From positions 1-12,936 of the forward strand of contig CALBOT010000103.1 of NCBI GenBank assembly GCA_937896695.1: 12,936 nt of DNA, read 5' to 3'. The stretch comes from an uncultured Candidatus Nitrosopelagicus sp. GTDB taxonomy: Archaea > Thermoproteota > Nitrososphaeria > Nitrososphaerales > Nitrosopumilaceae. Below are positions 6,378-12,832 of the stretch, piece by piece. The position numbers were made by a program, and so were the translations under genes. The notes below the pieces were generated by a model. It saw only the letters and a list, made by a program, of their open reading frames with translations, was not told the DNA's origin and searched no databases. Numbering within the stretch: the stretch's first letter is position 1; every line of letters begins with the position of its first letter.

Positions 6378-7548
6378 TAACAATTTCACCACCAATCATT
6401 ACAGCTCTTATAGATTTTTCAGATGCACGATGAACTATTGAGGCATGAACATTGTTCATCGGTTCCAAATCAAGCGAATTTTTGTCTATGAAAATACAAT
6501 CTGCAAGATAATTTTCTCGGATACAACCAATTTTCTGATTGAGCATTTTACCTGCATTAACGGTAGCCATTTTCAATATTTCTTTTGGATCAAATCTATC
6601 TTGTGACATTCCCATGGTTACCTTCCATAGATAATCCATCTCTCTGAAAATATCTGGAGAATTAATCATTACATTATCAGTTCCAATTGTAAGATTACAA
6701 CCAAACTTTTGCATTAGTGAAATGTTAGGAATTCCTTCAGATAATGCAGAATTTGCACGAGGGCATACAACAATTCCACGAGTATTTTTTGCTGCAAGTT
6801 TCAAATCATTGGGTGTTGCAAAAGTCATGTGAATTAAAAATGAGGGATTTAGCAACATTGCCCTTTGAACTTCTGTTTTTCCAGTTACTTTTTTTGAGGT
6901 ATTTGCACTGTCTTTTGTTTCAGCTGCATGTATTGCACGAATTTTTTTTGTTTGTGCATATGATTTTAGGTTTGAATTAGCATTTTCATTAGTTCCGCTG
7001 ATGCCAATTCCATCACAATTTTTCAGTAATTGAGTTAATTTTTTGTTATTTTCATCAGGAAAAGAAAGATTTTGTTTGATTTCATTTTTTGTATTGTAAT
7101 AATCAATTCTTCCTAAAATTACGCAACGAATAGGAATACTATCTAAAGCAGATTTTAGTAATAATACACCATCTAAACCGCCTTCTCTAAAATCAATAAA
7201 AGTTGTAATTCCTTTTTTTATCATTGATTTTGCAGAGTTACGAATGTATTTTGCTAGAGATTTTTTTGGAGTTTCTTTGAGTAGCTTTTGTTTTAATCCA
7301 AACATTGGGTGAATCTTTGAATCAACATCAGCATTAATTGATAGATCTTTTCCAATTGAATCTGCAATATGTGTATGAGAATTAATGAAACCTGGAATTA
7401 ATAATAAATTTGAACAATCAATTGATTTTTCTTTTGATGTGAGATTTTTTGAAATTTTTTGAAATTTTTCATTTTTTATTTGTACAGTAGTTGATTCAAT
7501 TAATTTTAATTGATTTCCATAAAGTATGCTAATATTTTTTAGAATCAA
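6364..7548 (-). CDS. Amidohydrolase of the cytosine/guanine/SAH deaminase group, inside the riboflavin operon
   Basis: A metal-dependent amidohydrolase of 394 residues. The site looks complete: HxH as NSHTH (H58, H60), a third His with the HxxE of deaminases as IHAAE (H207, E210), a further His (H240, LIHMTF) and the catalytic Asp as IGTDN (D291). A small beta-sandwich is made by both ends (about 1-52 and 340-394). The HxxE plus Asp pattern is that of aminopyrimidine and aminopurine deaminases rather than of lysine-bridged dinuclear amidases. It starts with TTG at 7548, overlapping the arfA stop by four bases (TTGA), and its own end overlaps arfC by 14 bases, so all three genes are coupled. 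I infer a riboflavin role, most likely deamination of the reduced pyrimidine; SAH/MTA deaminase or another nucleobase deaminase remains possible. Confidence 0.85.
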   Translation of the reverse strand: MILKNISILYGNQLKLIESTTVQIKNEKFQKISKNLTSKEKSIDCSNLLLIPGFINSHTHIADSIGKDLSINADVDSKIHPMFGLKQKLLKETPKKSLAKYIRNSAKSMIKKGITTFIDFREGGLDGVLLLKSALDSIPIRCVILGRIDYYNTKNEIKQNLSFPDENNKKLTQLLKNCDGIGISGTNENANSNLKSYAQTKKIRAIHAAETKDSANTSKKVTGKTEVQRAMLLNPSFLIHMTFATPNDLKLAAKNTRGIVVCPRANSALSEGIPNISLMQKFGCNLTIGTDNVMINSPDIFREMDYLWKVTMGMSQDRFDPKEILKMATVNAGKMLNQKIGCIRENYLADCIFIDKNSLDLEPMNNVHASIVHRASEKSIRAVMIGGEIVNGKL

Positions 7549-8297
7549 TTTAATTCATAGATTTCAGGTTTTTCTTTTCCTGCATCTCTAATTTCTCTTA
7601 TTGTATCAAGGGATTGTGTTGCAAGTTTTACTGCGTTTCTAGAAGTTGATGCAGTACCTATTCCACAGTTTAGTTCAATTTGAAATTCATCTTTACATAT
7701 CTGAATGAAATCTTTTGCAAAATTTTTGAATTCAGAATTTGTTACTACCATAAAATTATCACCACCCATGAAAAATGTTAGTGAGTTTTTTGATAGGAAA
7801 TATTCTGACATTCTTGAATAGATTTTGAACATTAATGATGATGTATCATATGGAGACATGCTCTTTTTTCGTATAGATGTTATATCATCAACATCCAAGT
7901 GCATTACAGTAACAGAATGTTCTGAATGTCCATTTAGTGTTCCAAAAATAGAATATTTTTCATTTAGGAATTTTTGAGATTTTTTTGCTTCATATGCATC
8001 CAAATTTGCATCGTATGGGTGTTCTCCATAGCCAATTGACATTGAAAGTTTGATATCAAAAGATGACTCTAATTCTTTTTGTATTGCTACATGATCATCA
8101 AGTGAAAGACCATTTGTGACTGCAAAGTATTCATCAGAGCGGTTCAAAAATACTAGACAATTTTTCTTTGAGAATAATTCTTGAAGTTTATTGTATAATT
8201 TTGATTGTAGCATTTGTAATTCATGTTCACGATCAAATCCTAAAGTTAATGTCCAAGGACCATAACCCGTAATTTTCATTATTGTTAGTTGAATCAT
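7545..8297 (-). CDS. arfA: GTP cyclohydrolase III (ArfA)
   Basis: Opens the GTP ring to the formamido-pyrimidine 2-amino-5-formylamino-6-ribosylamino-4(3H)-pyrimidinone 5'-phosphate, the archaeal first step of riboflavin (and F420) synthesis; the formyl group stays on. The protein has 250 residues and two cyclase-like palm domains, as in the Methanocaldococcus enzyme. Evidence: the N-terminus MIQLTIMKITGYGPWTLTLG, LNRSDEYFAVTNG (51-63), a metal-binding strand MHLDVDDIT (132-140) and FMGGDNFMV (176-184), the GGDN equivalent of the GGDEF loop. ATG 8297 overlaps the ribH stop by four bases (ATGA), and its end overlaps the amidohydrolase start, so translation is probably coupled on both sides. 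Confidence 0.95.
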   Translation of the reverse strand: MIQLTIMKITGYGPWTLTLGFDREHELQMLQSKLYNKLQELFSKKNCLVFLNRSDEYFAVTNGLSLDDHVAIQKELESSFDIKLSMSIGYGEHPYDANLDAYEAKKSQKFLNEKYSIFGTLNGHSEHSVTVMHLDVDDITSIRKKSMSPYDTSSLMFKIYSRMSEYFLSKNSLTFFMGGDNFMVVTNSEFKNFAKDFIQICKDEFQIELNCGIGTASTSRNAVKLATQSLDTIREIRDAGKEKPEIYELN

Positions 8298-8710
8298 TTT
8301 TCTATTTCCTTAACCTCGTTATAGACTTTGTAAACTGCATTAACTGCATTTTCAGAAACGGGCCTAATTCTTGCATATGCCTGTCTTACCTGCATTCCAG
8401 GTCCTGAGATTCCAAGTGATACAGGTTTTTGATGTCTAACTGATAATTTAGCTATATTTCTTGCAGTTGAATGTGCAATCACTTCATCATGTTTTGTTTG
8501 ACCTTTAATTACTGCACCTAAAGTTACTACTGCATCAATATCATTTCTTTGCAATAACTTGTCAATGACTAGAGGCATATCAAAAATTCCAGGTACATTA
8601 CTTGTATGAATAACATCAAGATTGAGTTTCTTTGCAGTCTCTAATGCAACATCATACATGCGTGATGTAATTTTTTGGTTAAATTCTGCTACCACTATTG
8701 CAATTTTCAA
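8294..8710 (-). CDS. ribH: 6,7-dimethyl-8-ribityllumazine synthase
   Basis: Condenses the ribityl-amino-pyrimidine with 3,4-dihydroxy-2-butanone 4-phosphate to the lumazine. The 138 residues contain the family motifs: VVAEFN (6-11), a substrate loop NVPGIFDMPL (38-47), VVTLGAVIKGQTKHDEV (61-77) with the catalytic His at 74, and SLGISGPGM (98-106). The short form with the GPGM motif is the archaeal type. It starts with TTG at 8710, two bases after the ribB stop; no ATG fits the family N-terminus (KIAIVVAEFN). Its stop overlaps arfA. As an enzyme of this family it probably assembles into a pentamer or icosahedral shell. Confidence 0.95.
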   Translation of the reverse strand: MKIAIVVAEFNQKITSRMYDVALETAKKLNLDVIHTSNVPGIFDMPLVIDKLLQRNDIDAVVTLGAVIKGQTKHDEVIAHSTARNIAKLSVRHQKPVSLGISGPGMQVRQAYARIRPVSENAVNAVYKVYNEVKEIEK

Positions 8711-8712
8711 AA

Positions 8713-9387
8713 TTAATTCACCTTTGAAAATTCAAGTAATTCCTTTCCATCAATGAAAGGAATTGCGTTTTCTTTTGCATATTTTTCTGCCTTTTCAACT
8801 GACAATGCAGAATATGTTTCTGAATCCATCATTTCACATATAGCAGTAATTGGAGAGAGATTTGCTAATTGTGCAAGATATACAGACATTTCAGTGTGAC
8901 CTGTTCTAGAAGATAAAAGACCATTTGATGCAATCAACAGTGGAACATGACCAGGAGTTTTAAAAGTTGAATTGAAGTATTGTTTTGGGTTTTCATTTTT
9001 GTATAATGTAGACATTTCTTTGATAGTTAATGCTCTATCTCTATCTGTAATTCCGGTATAGGTTTGTTTATGATTAATACTAATTGAGAATGTTGGGTGA
9101 TCACCATATGGAGCAGTTCCCATGATCATTTTTTTGGATTCTTCATCAAGCTCATTTGATGCAGATAACATGTTGTGCATGTATTTCAATTGTAATTTTT
9201 CTGCTAATGAGTTGTCAATTGCCAAACAGAGTAAACCACCAGCATGTTTTCGCATTCGAACTATATGTTCAGGTGTAACAAACTCTGCTGCAGCTACCAT
9301 GTCAATTTCATTTTCACGACCATCAGAATCATGAATCATTACAAATTCACCTTGTTTTAGTGAAGAAAGTGCTGAATCAAATGTCAT
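8713..9387 (-). CDS. ribB: 3,4-dihydroxy-2-butanone 4-phosphate synthase
   Basis: Makes the four-carbon unit of riboflavin from ribulose 5-phosphate with Mg2+. From ATG 9387 the protein has 224 residues, normal for the stand-alone enzyme, with no fused GTP cyclohydrolase II. Motifs: HDSDGRENEIDM (19-30) with the metal-binding Glu, TGITDRDRA (111-119), FKTPGHVPLL (142-151) and SSRTGHTEMSV (159-169). In-frame starts at 9411 (ATG) and 9444 (TTG) exist, but the first lies on the TATA box (9411-9418) and the second upstream of it. The box predicts a transcript start at about 9390, so the message should be almost leaderless. It heads the run ribB-ribH-arfA-amidohydrolase-arfC, and a palindrome lies just upstream. 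Confidence 0.95.
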   Translation of the reverse strand: MTFDSALSSLKQGEFVMIHDSDGRENEIDMVAAAEFVTPEHIVRMRKHAGGLLCLAIDNSLAEKLQLKYMHNMLSASNELDEESKKMIMGTAPYGDHPTFSISINHKQTYTGITDRDRALTIKEMSTLYKNENPKQYFNSTFKTPGHVPLLIASNGLLSSRTGHTEMSVYLAQLANLSPITAICEMMDSETYSALSVEKAEKYAKENAIPFIDGKELLEFSKVN

Positions 9388-9410
9388 GAAAAAAAATGAT
9401 TTTGTTGTCA

Positions 9411-9420
9411 TTATAAAGTT
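9411..9420 (-). promoter_or_regulatory. TATA box of the ribB operon
   Basis: Minus-strand AACTTTATAA, centred about 28 bases upstream of the ATG at 9387. This spacing predicts a nearly leaderless transcript and fixes the ribB start. It drives, by inference, the five genes down to arfC. Confidence 0.55.
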
Positions 9421-9436
9421 TACTAGATTTATTGTT

Positions 9437-9456
9437 ATTACCAATAAATTGGTAAT
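9437..9456. promoter_or_regulatory. 20-bp palindrome upstream of the ribB TATA box (candidate operator)
   Basis: Perfect 9-bp arms ATTACCAAT and ATTGGTAAT with a 2-base AA centre. The element lies between the ribE stop (9463) and the ribB TATA box, about 17 bases upstream of the box. A two-fold symmetric site of this length suits a dimeric regulator. In archaea a known riboflavin regulator is RbkR, a helix-turn-helix fused to riboflavin kinase; whether it acts here is not visible, as no such gene is in the window. Confidence 0.5.
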
Positions 9457-9462
9457 TAATAT

Positions 9463-10047
9463 TTATTTTAAAATATATTTACCTAATACGTCAGTCTCAA
9501 TGTTTAATTTATCATCAATATTTTTTGTTTTAAAATTTGTAATTTCTATTGTATGAGGAATAAGACATACGGATGCTAGATCATTTTTTACATCAACAAC
9601 AGTTAAACTAATTCCATCTAAAGCAATAGATCCTTTTTGAACAACATATTTTTTCAAACTAGTAGGAATTTTAAACCAAATTTTTACTTCTTTTGGTTTT
9701 TTCTCTATTTTTTTAATTTGTGCAACACCATCAACATGTCCTAATACAAAATGACCTTCTAGTCTTTCACCAACTTTTAAACTTCTTTCTACATTAACTA
9801 AACTTCCAACTTGTAGATTTCCCAAATCTGTTTTTTTCATTGTTTCGTCAATCATTTCAAATGTACAAACATTTTTTGTGATTTTAGTTGCACTAAGACA
9901 AACACCATTCAAAGCAACACTTTGACCAATTTTGAGACCTTTTGAATCCTTACCTAAATCAACAGAGACCTTAATTGCACTACGATTTTTTGTATTTTGT
10001 TCAATTTTTTTAATTTTTCCAGTACTAGTAATTATTCCAGTAAACAT
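9463..10047 (-). CDS. ribE: Riboflavin synthase, bacterial-type (two lumazine-binding repeats)
   Basis: Dismutates two lumazines to riboflavin and the ribityl-amino-pyrimidine. The 194 residues show the duplicated lumazine-binding barrel of the bacterial/eukaryotic enzyme: repeat 1 (about 1-92) begins MFTGIITSTGKI and has VALNGVCLSATKI; repeat 2 (about 97-190) has GHFVLGHVDGVAQI, then GSIALDGISLTVVDV and IPHTIEITNF. This differs from the lumazine-synthase-like riboflavin synthase (RibC) of methanogens. ATG 10047 gives the exact family N-terminus. It lies 33 bases after the CitE-type gene and ends 75 bases before the ribB start; the ribB promoter and palindrome lie in that gap, so it may be transcribed both with citE and as a lead-in to the rib block. 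Confidence 0.95.
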   Translation of the reverse strand: MFTGIITSTGKIKKIEQNTKNRSAIKVSVDLGKDSKGLKIGQSVALNGVCLSATKITKNVCTFEMIDETMKKTDLGNLQVGSLVNVERSLKVGERLEGHFVLGHVDGVAQIKKIEKKPKEVKIWFKIPTSLKKYVVQKGSIALDGISLTVVDVKNDLASVCLIPHTIEITNFKTKNIDDKLNIETDVLGKYILK

Positions 10048-10080
10048 GTTACATCAAAAAATTTTGTCTGTAAATAATGT

Positions 10081-10935
10081 TTAGATGATTTCAAGTAATG
10101 CCTTAGCCCGTTTATAATGAACTTCATCAATCATTTTTCCATCAACTACAATTGCACCTCGTCCTTTCTTTGTTGATTTTTCATATTCTTTTACTACTAA
10201 TTTTGACCAAGCAACTTCTGATGAATTTGGATGAAAAATTTTATGAGATGTTTGAATCTGATCAGGATGAATAATGCTTTTTCCAGAATATCCTAATTCT
10301 TTTCCAAGTTTACAATCTTGTTCTAAACCTTTTTCATCTTTAATTTCTTGCCAGATTCCATCTATTGCAGGTATTCCTGCTGCAGCTGCTGCAACAGGTA
10401 CTTTGTATCGAGAATATTTTCCACCAACCGGATTTCCTTTTGTATATTCAATTTGCATGTCGTTAAGTAAATCAAATATTCCAAATACAATAGCATCAAT
10501 TCTTTTGCTTGCCGAAGCAATTTCATAACAATTAATCACGCCCAAAGCAGATTCAATAGAAGGAATTAGACGTATTTTTTTCAGTTTTCTTTTCTTTTCC
10601 AAATTTGAAATGATTTTTTCAATTTTTTTTAGTTCCTTTGCTGAATCAACTTTAGGAATTACAATTCCATCTAGTCCTTTTTGAACTACTTTTTCTAGAT
10701 CATTAGGAATTTTTCCTGATTGTGGAGAATTAGTTCTTACATATACAGAAGCAGTGAAATCTTTACGTTCCTTTAATTTTTTTGAGATTAATGTTCTAGC
10801 ATTTTGTTTTTCTTTATCGGGTACTGAATCTTCTAAATCAAAACAAACTATGTCACCAGAAAGTGATTTTGCTTTTTCTAGAAATCTGGGATTATTTCCG
10901 GGTACAAAAACTAGACTACGAAATAGATTTGTCAT
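10081..10935 (-). CDS. CitE-family lyase (HpcH/HpaI aldolase; malyl/citramalyl-CoA lyase-like)
   Basis: A TIM-barrel enzyme of 284 residues of the stand-alone CitE group, which cleave or form 3-hydroxyacyl-CoA esters such as malyl-CoA or citramalyl-CoA. Motifs in order: RSLVFVPGNNPRFLEKA (6-22), CFDLEDSVPDKEKQNAR (31-47), YVRTNS with Arg 67, VIPKVDSA (92-99), IPSIESALGV (124-133) with metal ligand E128, FGIFDLLNDM (151-160) with metal ligand D155, GKSIIHPDQI (218-227), and a C-terminal VDGKMIDEVHYKRA. The GIFDLLNDM strand differs from the usual G-x-E-D-L-x-x-D-L-G around the metal Asp. No citrate lyase alpha or gamma subunit is nearby, so it is not a citrate lyase part. It starts 7 bases after the dehydrogenase stop, which suggests co-transcription. 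The substrate is unknown. Confidence 0.88.
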   Translation of the reverse strand: MTNLFRSLVFVPGNNPRFLEKAKSLSGDIVCFDLEDSVPDKEKQNARTLISKKLKERKDFTASVYVRTNSPQSGKIPNDLEKVVQKGLDGIVIPKVDSAKELKKIEKIISNLEKKRKLKKIRLIPSIESALGVINCYEIASASKRIDAIVFGIFDLLNDMQIEYTKGNPVGGKYSRYKVPVAAAAAGIPAIDGIWQEIKDEKGLEQDCKLGKELGYSGKSIIHPDQIQTSHKIFHPNSSEVAWSKLVVKEYEKSTKKGRGAIVVDGKMIDEVHYKRAKALLEII

Positions 10936-10942
10936 TAAATGA

Positions 10943-12019
10943 CTATGCGCCTTCGGGCTTCATAATGATTTTGCCAAAGAATTTGCCAGAGAGCATCTTT
11001 GTATGAGCCTCTGCTGCTTGTTCAAAGGTATAAACAGAATCTATGACTGATTTTATTTTTCCTTGTCCCATCCAGTAAAGACCTTCATCAAGTTCTGCTT
11101 TTGTTCCTTGTGTTGAACCTAGTACATTAATTCCTTTGAAGAAGATGTGTCTAAGATCGATTTTTGCATCATAACCTGTTGTTGCACCACATGAAACTAG
11201 TGTTGCTCCATATTTGAGTAAGGTTAGTTGTTTATTGAAATGGGTTTCACCAATGTGATCAAATGCAATATCAATGCCAGGTGCTTGATTCTTTGTTTTA
11301 GCAATTTCTTTTGATATTTTGAAGACTTGTTTACTCCAATCTTCTTGTCTATGGTCAACTGCATGGTCTGCACCTAATTCTAAACATTTATCGAGTTTAT
11401 CAGGGCTAGCAGTTGCAATTACATCACAGTTGTATAATTTGGCAATTTGAATTGCAAAACTTCCTACACCAGAACCACCGCCCATTATAAGTACGGTTTG
11501 ACCTGGAATGATTTTTGCTCTGCCAACTAACATGTGCCATGAAGTTAAAATTGTCATGGATGCTGCTGCTGCATCTTCATAAGAAACTGAATCTGGAATA
11601 TGTGAAACATTAACTTCTGGTAAGTGAATCTCTTCACTGTATGCACCCCATAGTGGACCTGTTTGGAAACCCCAAACTTGTCTTCTGGTACAATCAAATT
11701 CTCTTCCACTTGTACAAGCAGCACAAACTCTGCATGCTAGATTAGAATGAGAAACAACTCTATCTCCAACTTTGAAACCTTTTACATCTTCACCAACTGC
11801 AATAACATCTCCTGCTACATCAGAACCTGAGACGTGTGGTAATGGAACTGGGACTGGATTTCCTCTCATTCCCCAAATATCGTTATAGTTTAGAGCAGAT
11901 GCTTTATTTGTAAAAATTACCTCATCTGGTTTTGGTTTTGGTGAATCAATATCTTCAACCTTGAGGATTTTTGCATAATCATCATCAGGCGCATATTCAC
12001 GATACACAACTGCTTTCAT
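10943..12019 (-). CDS. Zinc-type medium-chain dehydrogenase/reductase (MDR)
   Basis: An NAD(P)H-dependent oxidoreductase of 358 residues. It has a GroES-like catalytic domain (about 1-150), the structural-zinc lobe C96-x2-C99-x2-C102-x7-C110 (CRVCAACTSGREFDC), a Rossmann domain with MGGGSGVGSFAIQIAK (179-194), and a C-terminal KFFGKIIMKP. The position of the catalytic-zinc cysteine is occupied by NYNDIWGMRG (N44, D47) instead of the C-x-T-D of true alcohol dehydrogenases, though H62 (PHVSGSD) remains. This is seen in enoyl-CoA and quinone reductase-like MDR enzymes. An acryloyl-CoA or other enoyl-CoA reductase of the hydroxypropionate/hydroxybutyrate cycle is possible but not shown. A TATA box about 27 bases upstream gives a leaderless start at ATG 12019. 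A CitE-type lyase gene follows after 7 bases. Confidence 0.88.
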   Translation of the reverse strand: MKAVVYREYAPDDDYAKILKVEDIDSPKPKPDEVIFTNKASALNYNDIWGMRGNPVPVPLPHVSGSDVAGDVIAVGEDVKGFKVGDRVVSHSNLACRVCAACTSGREFDCTRRQVWGFQTGPLWGAYSEEIHLPEVNVSHIPDSVSYEDAAAASMTILTSWHMLVGRAKIIPGQTVLIMGGGSGVGSFAIQIAKLYNCDVIATASPDKLDKCLELGADHAVDHRQEDWSKQVFKISKEIAKTKNQAPGIDIAFDHIGETHFNKQLTLLKYGATLVSCGATTGYDAKIDLRHIFFKGINVLGSTQGTKAELDEGLYWMGQGKIKSVIDSVYTFEQAAEAHTKMLSGKFFGKIIMKPEGA

Positions 12020-12040
12020 AATTTCGTCTTAGTTTACCCC

Positions 12041-12050
12041 TAATTATATT
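12041..12050 (-). promoter_or_regulatory. TATA box of the MDR dehydrogenase gene
   Basis: Minus-strand AATATAATTA, centred about 26-27 bases upstream of the ATG at 12019, so the transcript should start at or within a few bases of the start codon. A T run on the plus side (12049-12055) reads as A on this strand. Confidence 0.5.
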
Positions 12051-12059
12051 TTTTTAAGA

Positions 12060-12338
12060 TCAGATTCTATTGATTTTGAAATCTTTTTTGGGCTGTTGAG
12101 CAGATAGTAGAATTTGTTTTAGTTGATCGTCTGTAATTTGACCAGGGGTTCTGCCCTGACTAGCAAGACCTAACAAATAATTTTCAACCATATTTGCAAG
12201 ATCAGGTTTTACCATTTTGACATTGTTTAATCTCAATCTTGCTTCAGAACTAAGAATTTGTTTTAGCAACATTTCTTTTTGTGCATTGATTTGATCCTCG
12301 TTTGGTTGATCATTTACATCAGGTGCAGGTTCACTCAT
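12060..12338 (-). CDS. PDCD5-family DNA-binding protein
   Basis: A small helical protein of 92 residues of the archaeal/eukaryotic PDCD5 (TFAR19) family, which bind double-stranded DNA in vitro in archaea; the cellular role is poorly known. The family core is clear: EMLLKQILSSEARLRLNNV (about 22-40), VKPDLANMVENYLLGLASQG (43-62), then ITDDQLKQILLSAQ and a basic C-terminus. The acidic Asp/Glu/Pro-rich N-terminus is typical. A GTG at 12347 would overlap the S19e stop by one base and add MLE; I prefer ATG 12338. S19e followed by this gene is a common archaeal gene order, and both are probably co-transcribed. Confidence 0.9.
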   Translation of the reverse strand: MSEPAPDVNDQPNEDQINAQKEMLLKQILSSEARLRLNNVKMVKPDLANMVENYLLGLASQGRTPGQITDDQLKQILLSAQQPKKDFKINRI

Positions 12339-12346
12339 TTCTAACA

Positions 12347-12802
12347 CTAAGAATAGATTTTTAGTTTTGGAGTTGTTTGAATTAATTCTCCTAGAATTTC
12401 AGTTGCAAGCTTATCTAATTTTTGCATTCCTTGACGACTAACAACACGTCCTTTCTTTTCTACTTGTTCAAGATAACCTAATTTTTCTAATCCATGGATT
12501 GCATTTCTAATAATTGCACCACTAGCATCTCGGTGATGACGTGCACCATAGTACATTTTGCGTTTTCCGTCACCATAAATTGTTCTAAGATCATTTACGG
12601 TAAGAGGACCATGAAGGTAAATTTTTCTCATTATGGATGCACATCTAGTATACCACCAATCTGGTTGTTGTGGGGGCTTGTCAGCATGTGATCCTGTTTT
12701 GACAAAAGATGACCAAACTGGTGCAGGAATATCTTCATTTTTCAAGATCTCAGTAAGTCTTGAGATAAATTCCTGTTGAGGTACATCGTAAACTTTAGCC
12801 AT
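12347..12802 (-). CDS. rps19e: Ribosomal protein S19e
   Basis: A small-subunit ribosomal protein found in archaea and eukaryotes, needed for late maturation of the small subunit. The 151 residues form the winged-helix fold of the family. Motifs: VYDVPQQEFISRLTEILK (4-21), PPQQPDWWYTRCASIMRKI (43-61), LHGPLTVNDLRTIYG (63-77), then a basic loop (DGKRKMYYGARHHRDASG) and IRNAIHGLEKLGYLE. The length is normal. ATG 12802 follows a TATA box (12825-12832) by about 27 bases, so the message is probably leaderless. It overlaps a possible GTG start of the PDCD5 gene by one base. Confidence 0.97.
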   Translation of the reverse strand: MAKVYDVPQQEFISRLTEILKNEDIPAPVWSSFVKTGSHADKPPQQPDWWYTRCASIMRKIYLHGPLTVNDLRTIYGDGKRKMYYGARHHRDASGAIIRNAIHGLEKLGYLEQVEKKGRVVSRQGMQKLDKLATEILGELIQTTPKLKIYS

Positions 12803-12824
12803 TGGAAAAAATTTCGGTAATCGT

Positions 12825-12832
12825 CTTATAAA
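12825..12832 (-). promoter_or_regulatory. TATA box of the rps19e gene
   Basis: Minus-strand TTTATAAG directly after the stop codon of the RNase P subunit gene and centred about 27 bases upstream of ATG 12802. It predicts a leaderless rps19e transcript. Confidence 0.55.

Noticed and set aside
9388..9444. Upstream in-frame starts of ribB (ATG 9411, TTG 9444)
   Set aside because: The TATA box at 9411-9420 overlaps the ATG at 9411, so transcription would begin after both; the family N-terminus starts at 9387.
9388..9462. FMN riboswitch before ribB
   Set aside because: The predicted leader is only a few bases long, and none of the conserved FMN-element segments is visible; the palindrome is better read as a DNA site.
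10048..10080. Separate promoter for ribE
   Set aside because: The 33-base gap has only a weak ATTTACAG-like box at the end of the lyase gene; co-transcription is as likely, so I did not list it.
12020..12059. Small ribosomal protein gene (L39e or L31e), which often follows S19e-PDCD5 in archaea
   Set aside because: The gap to the dehydrogenase is only 40 bases and holds a promoter; no such gene fits.
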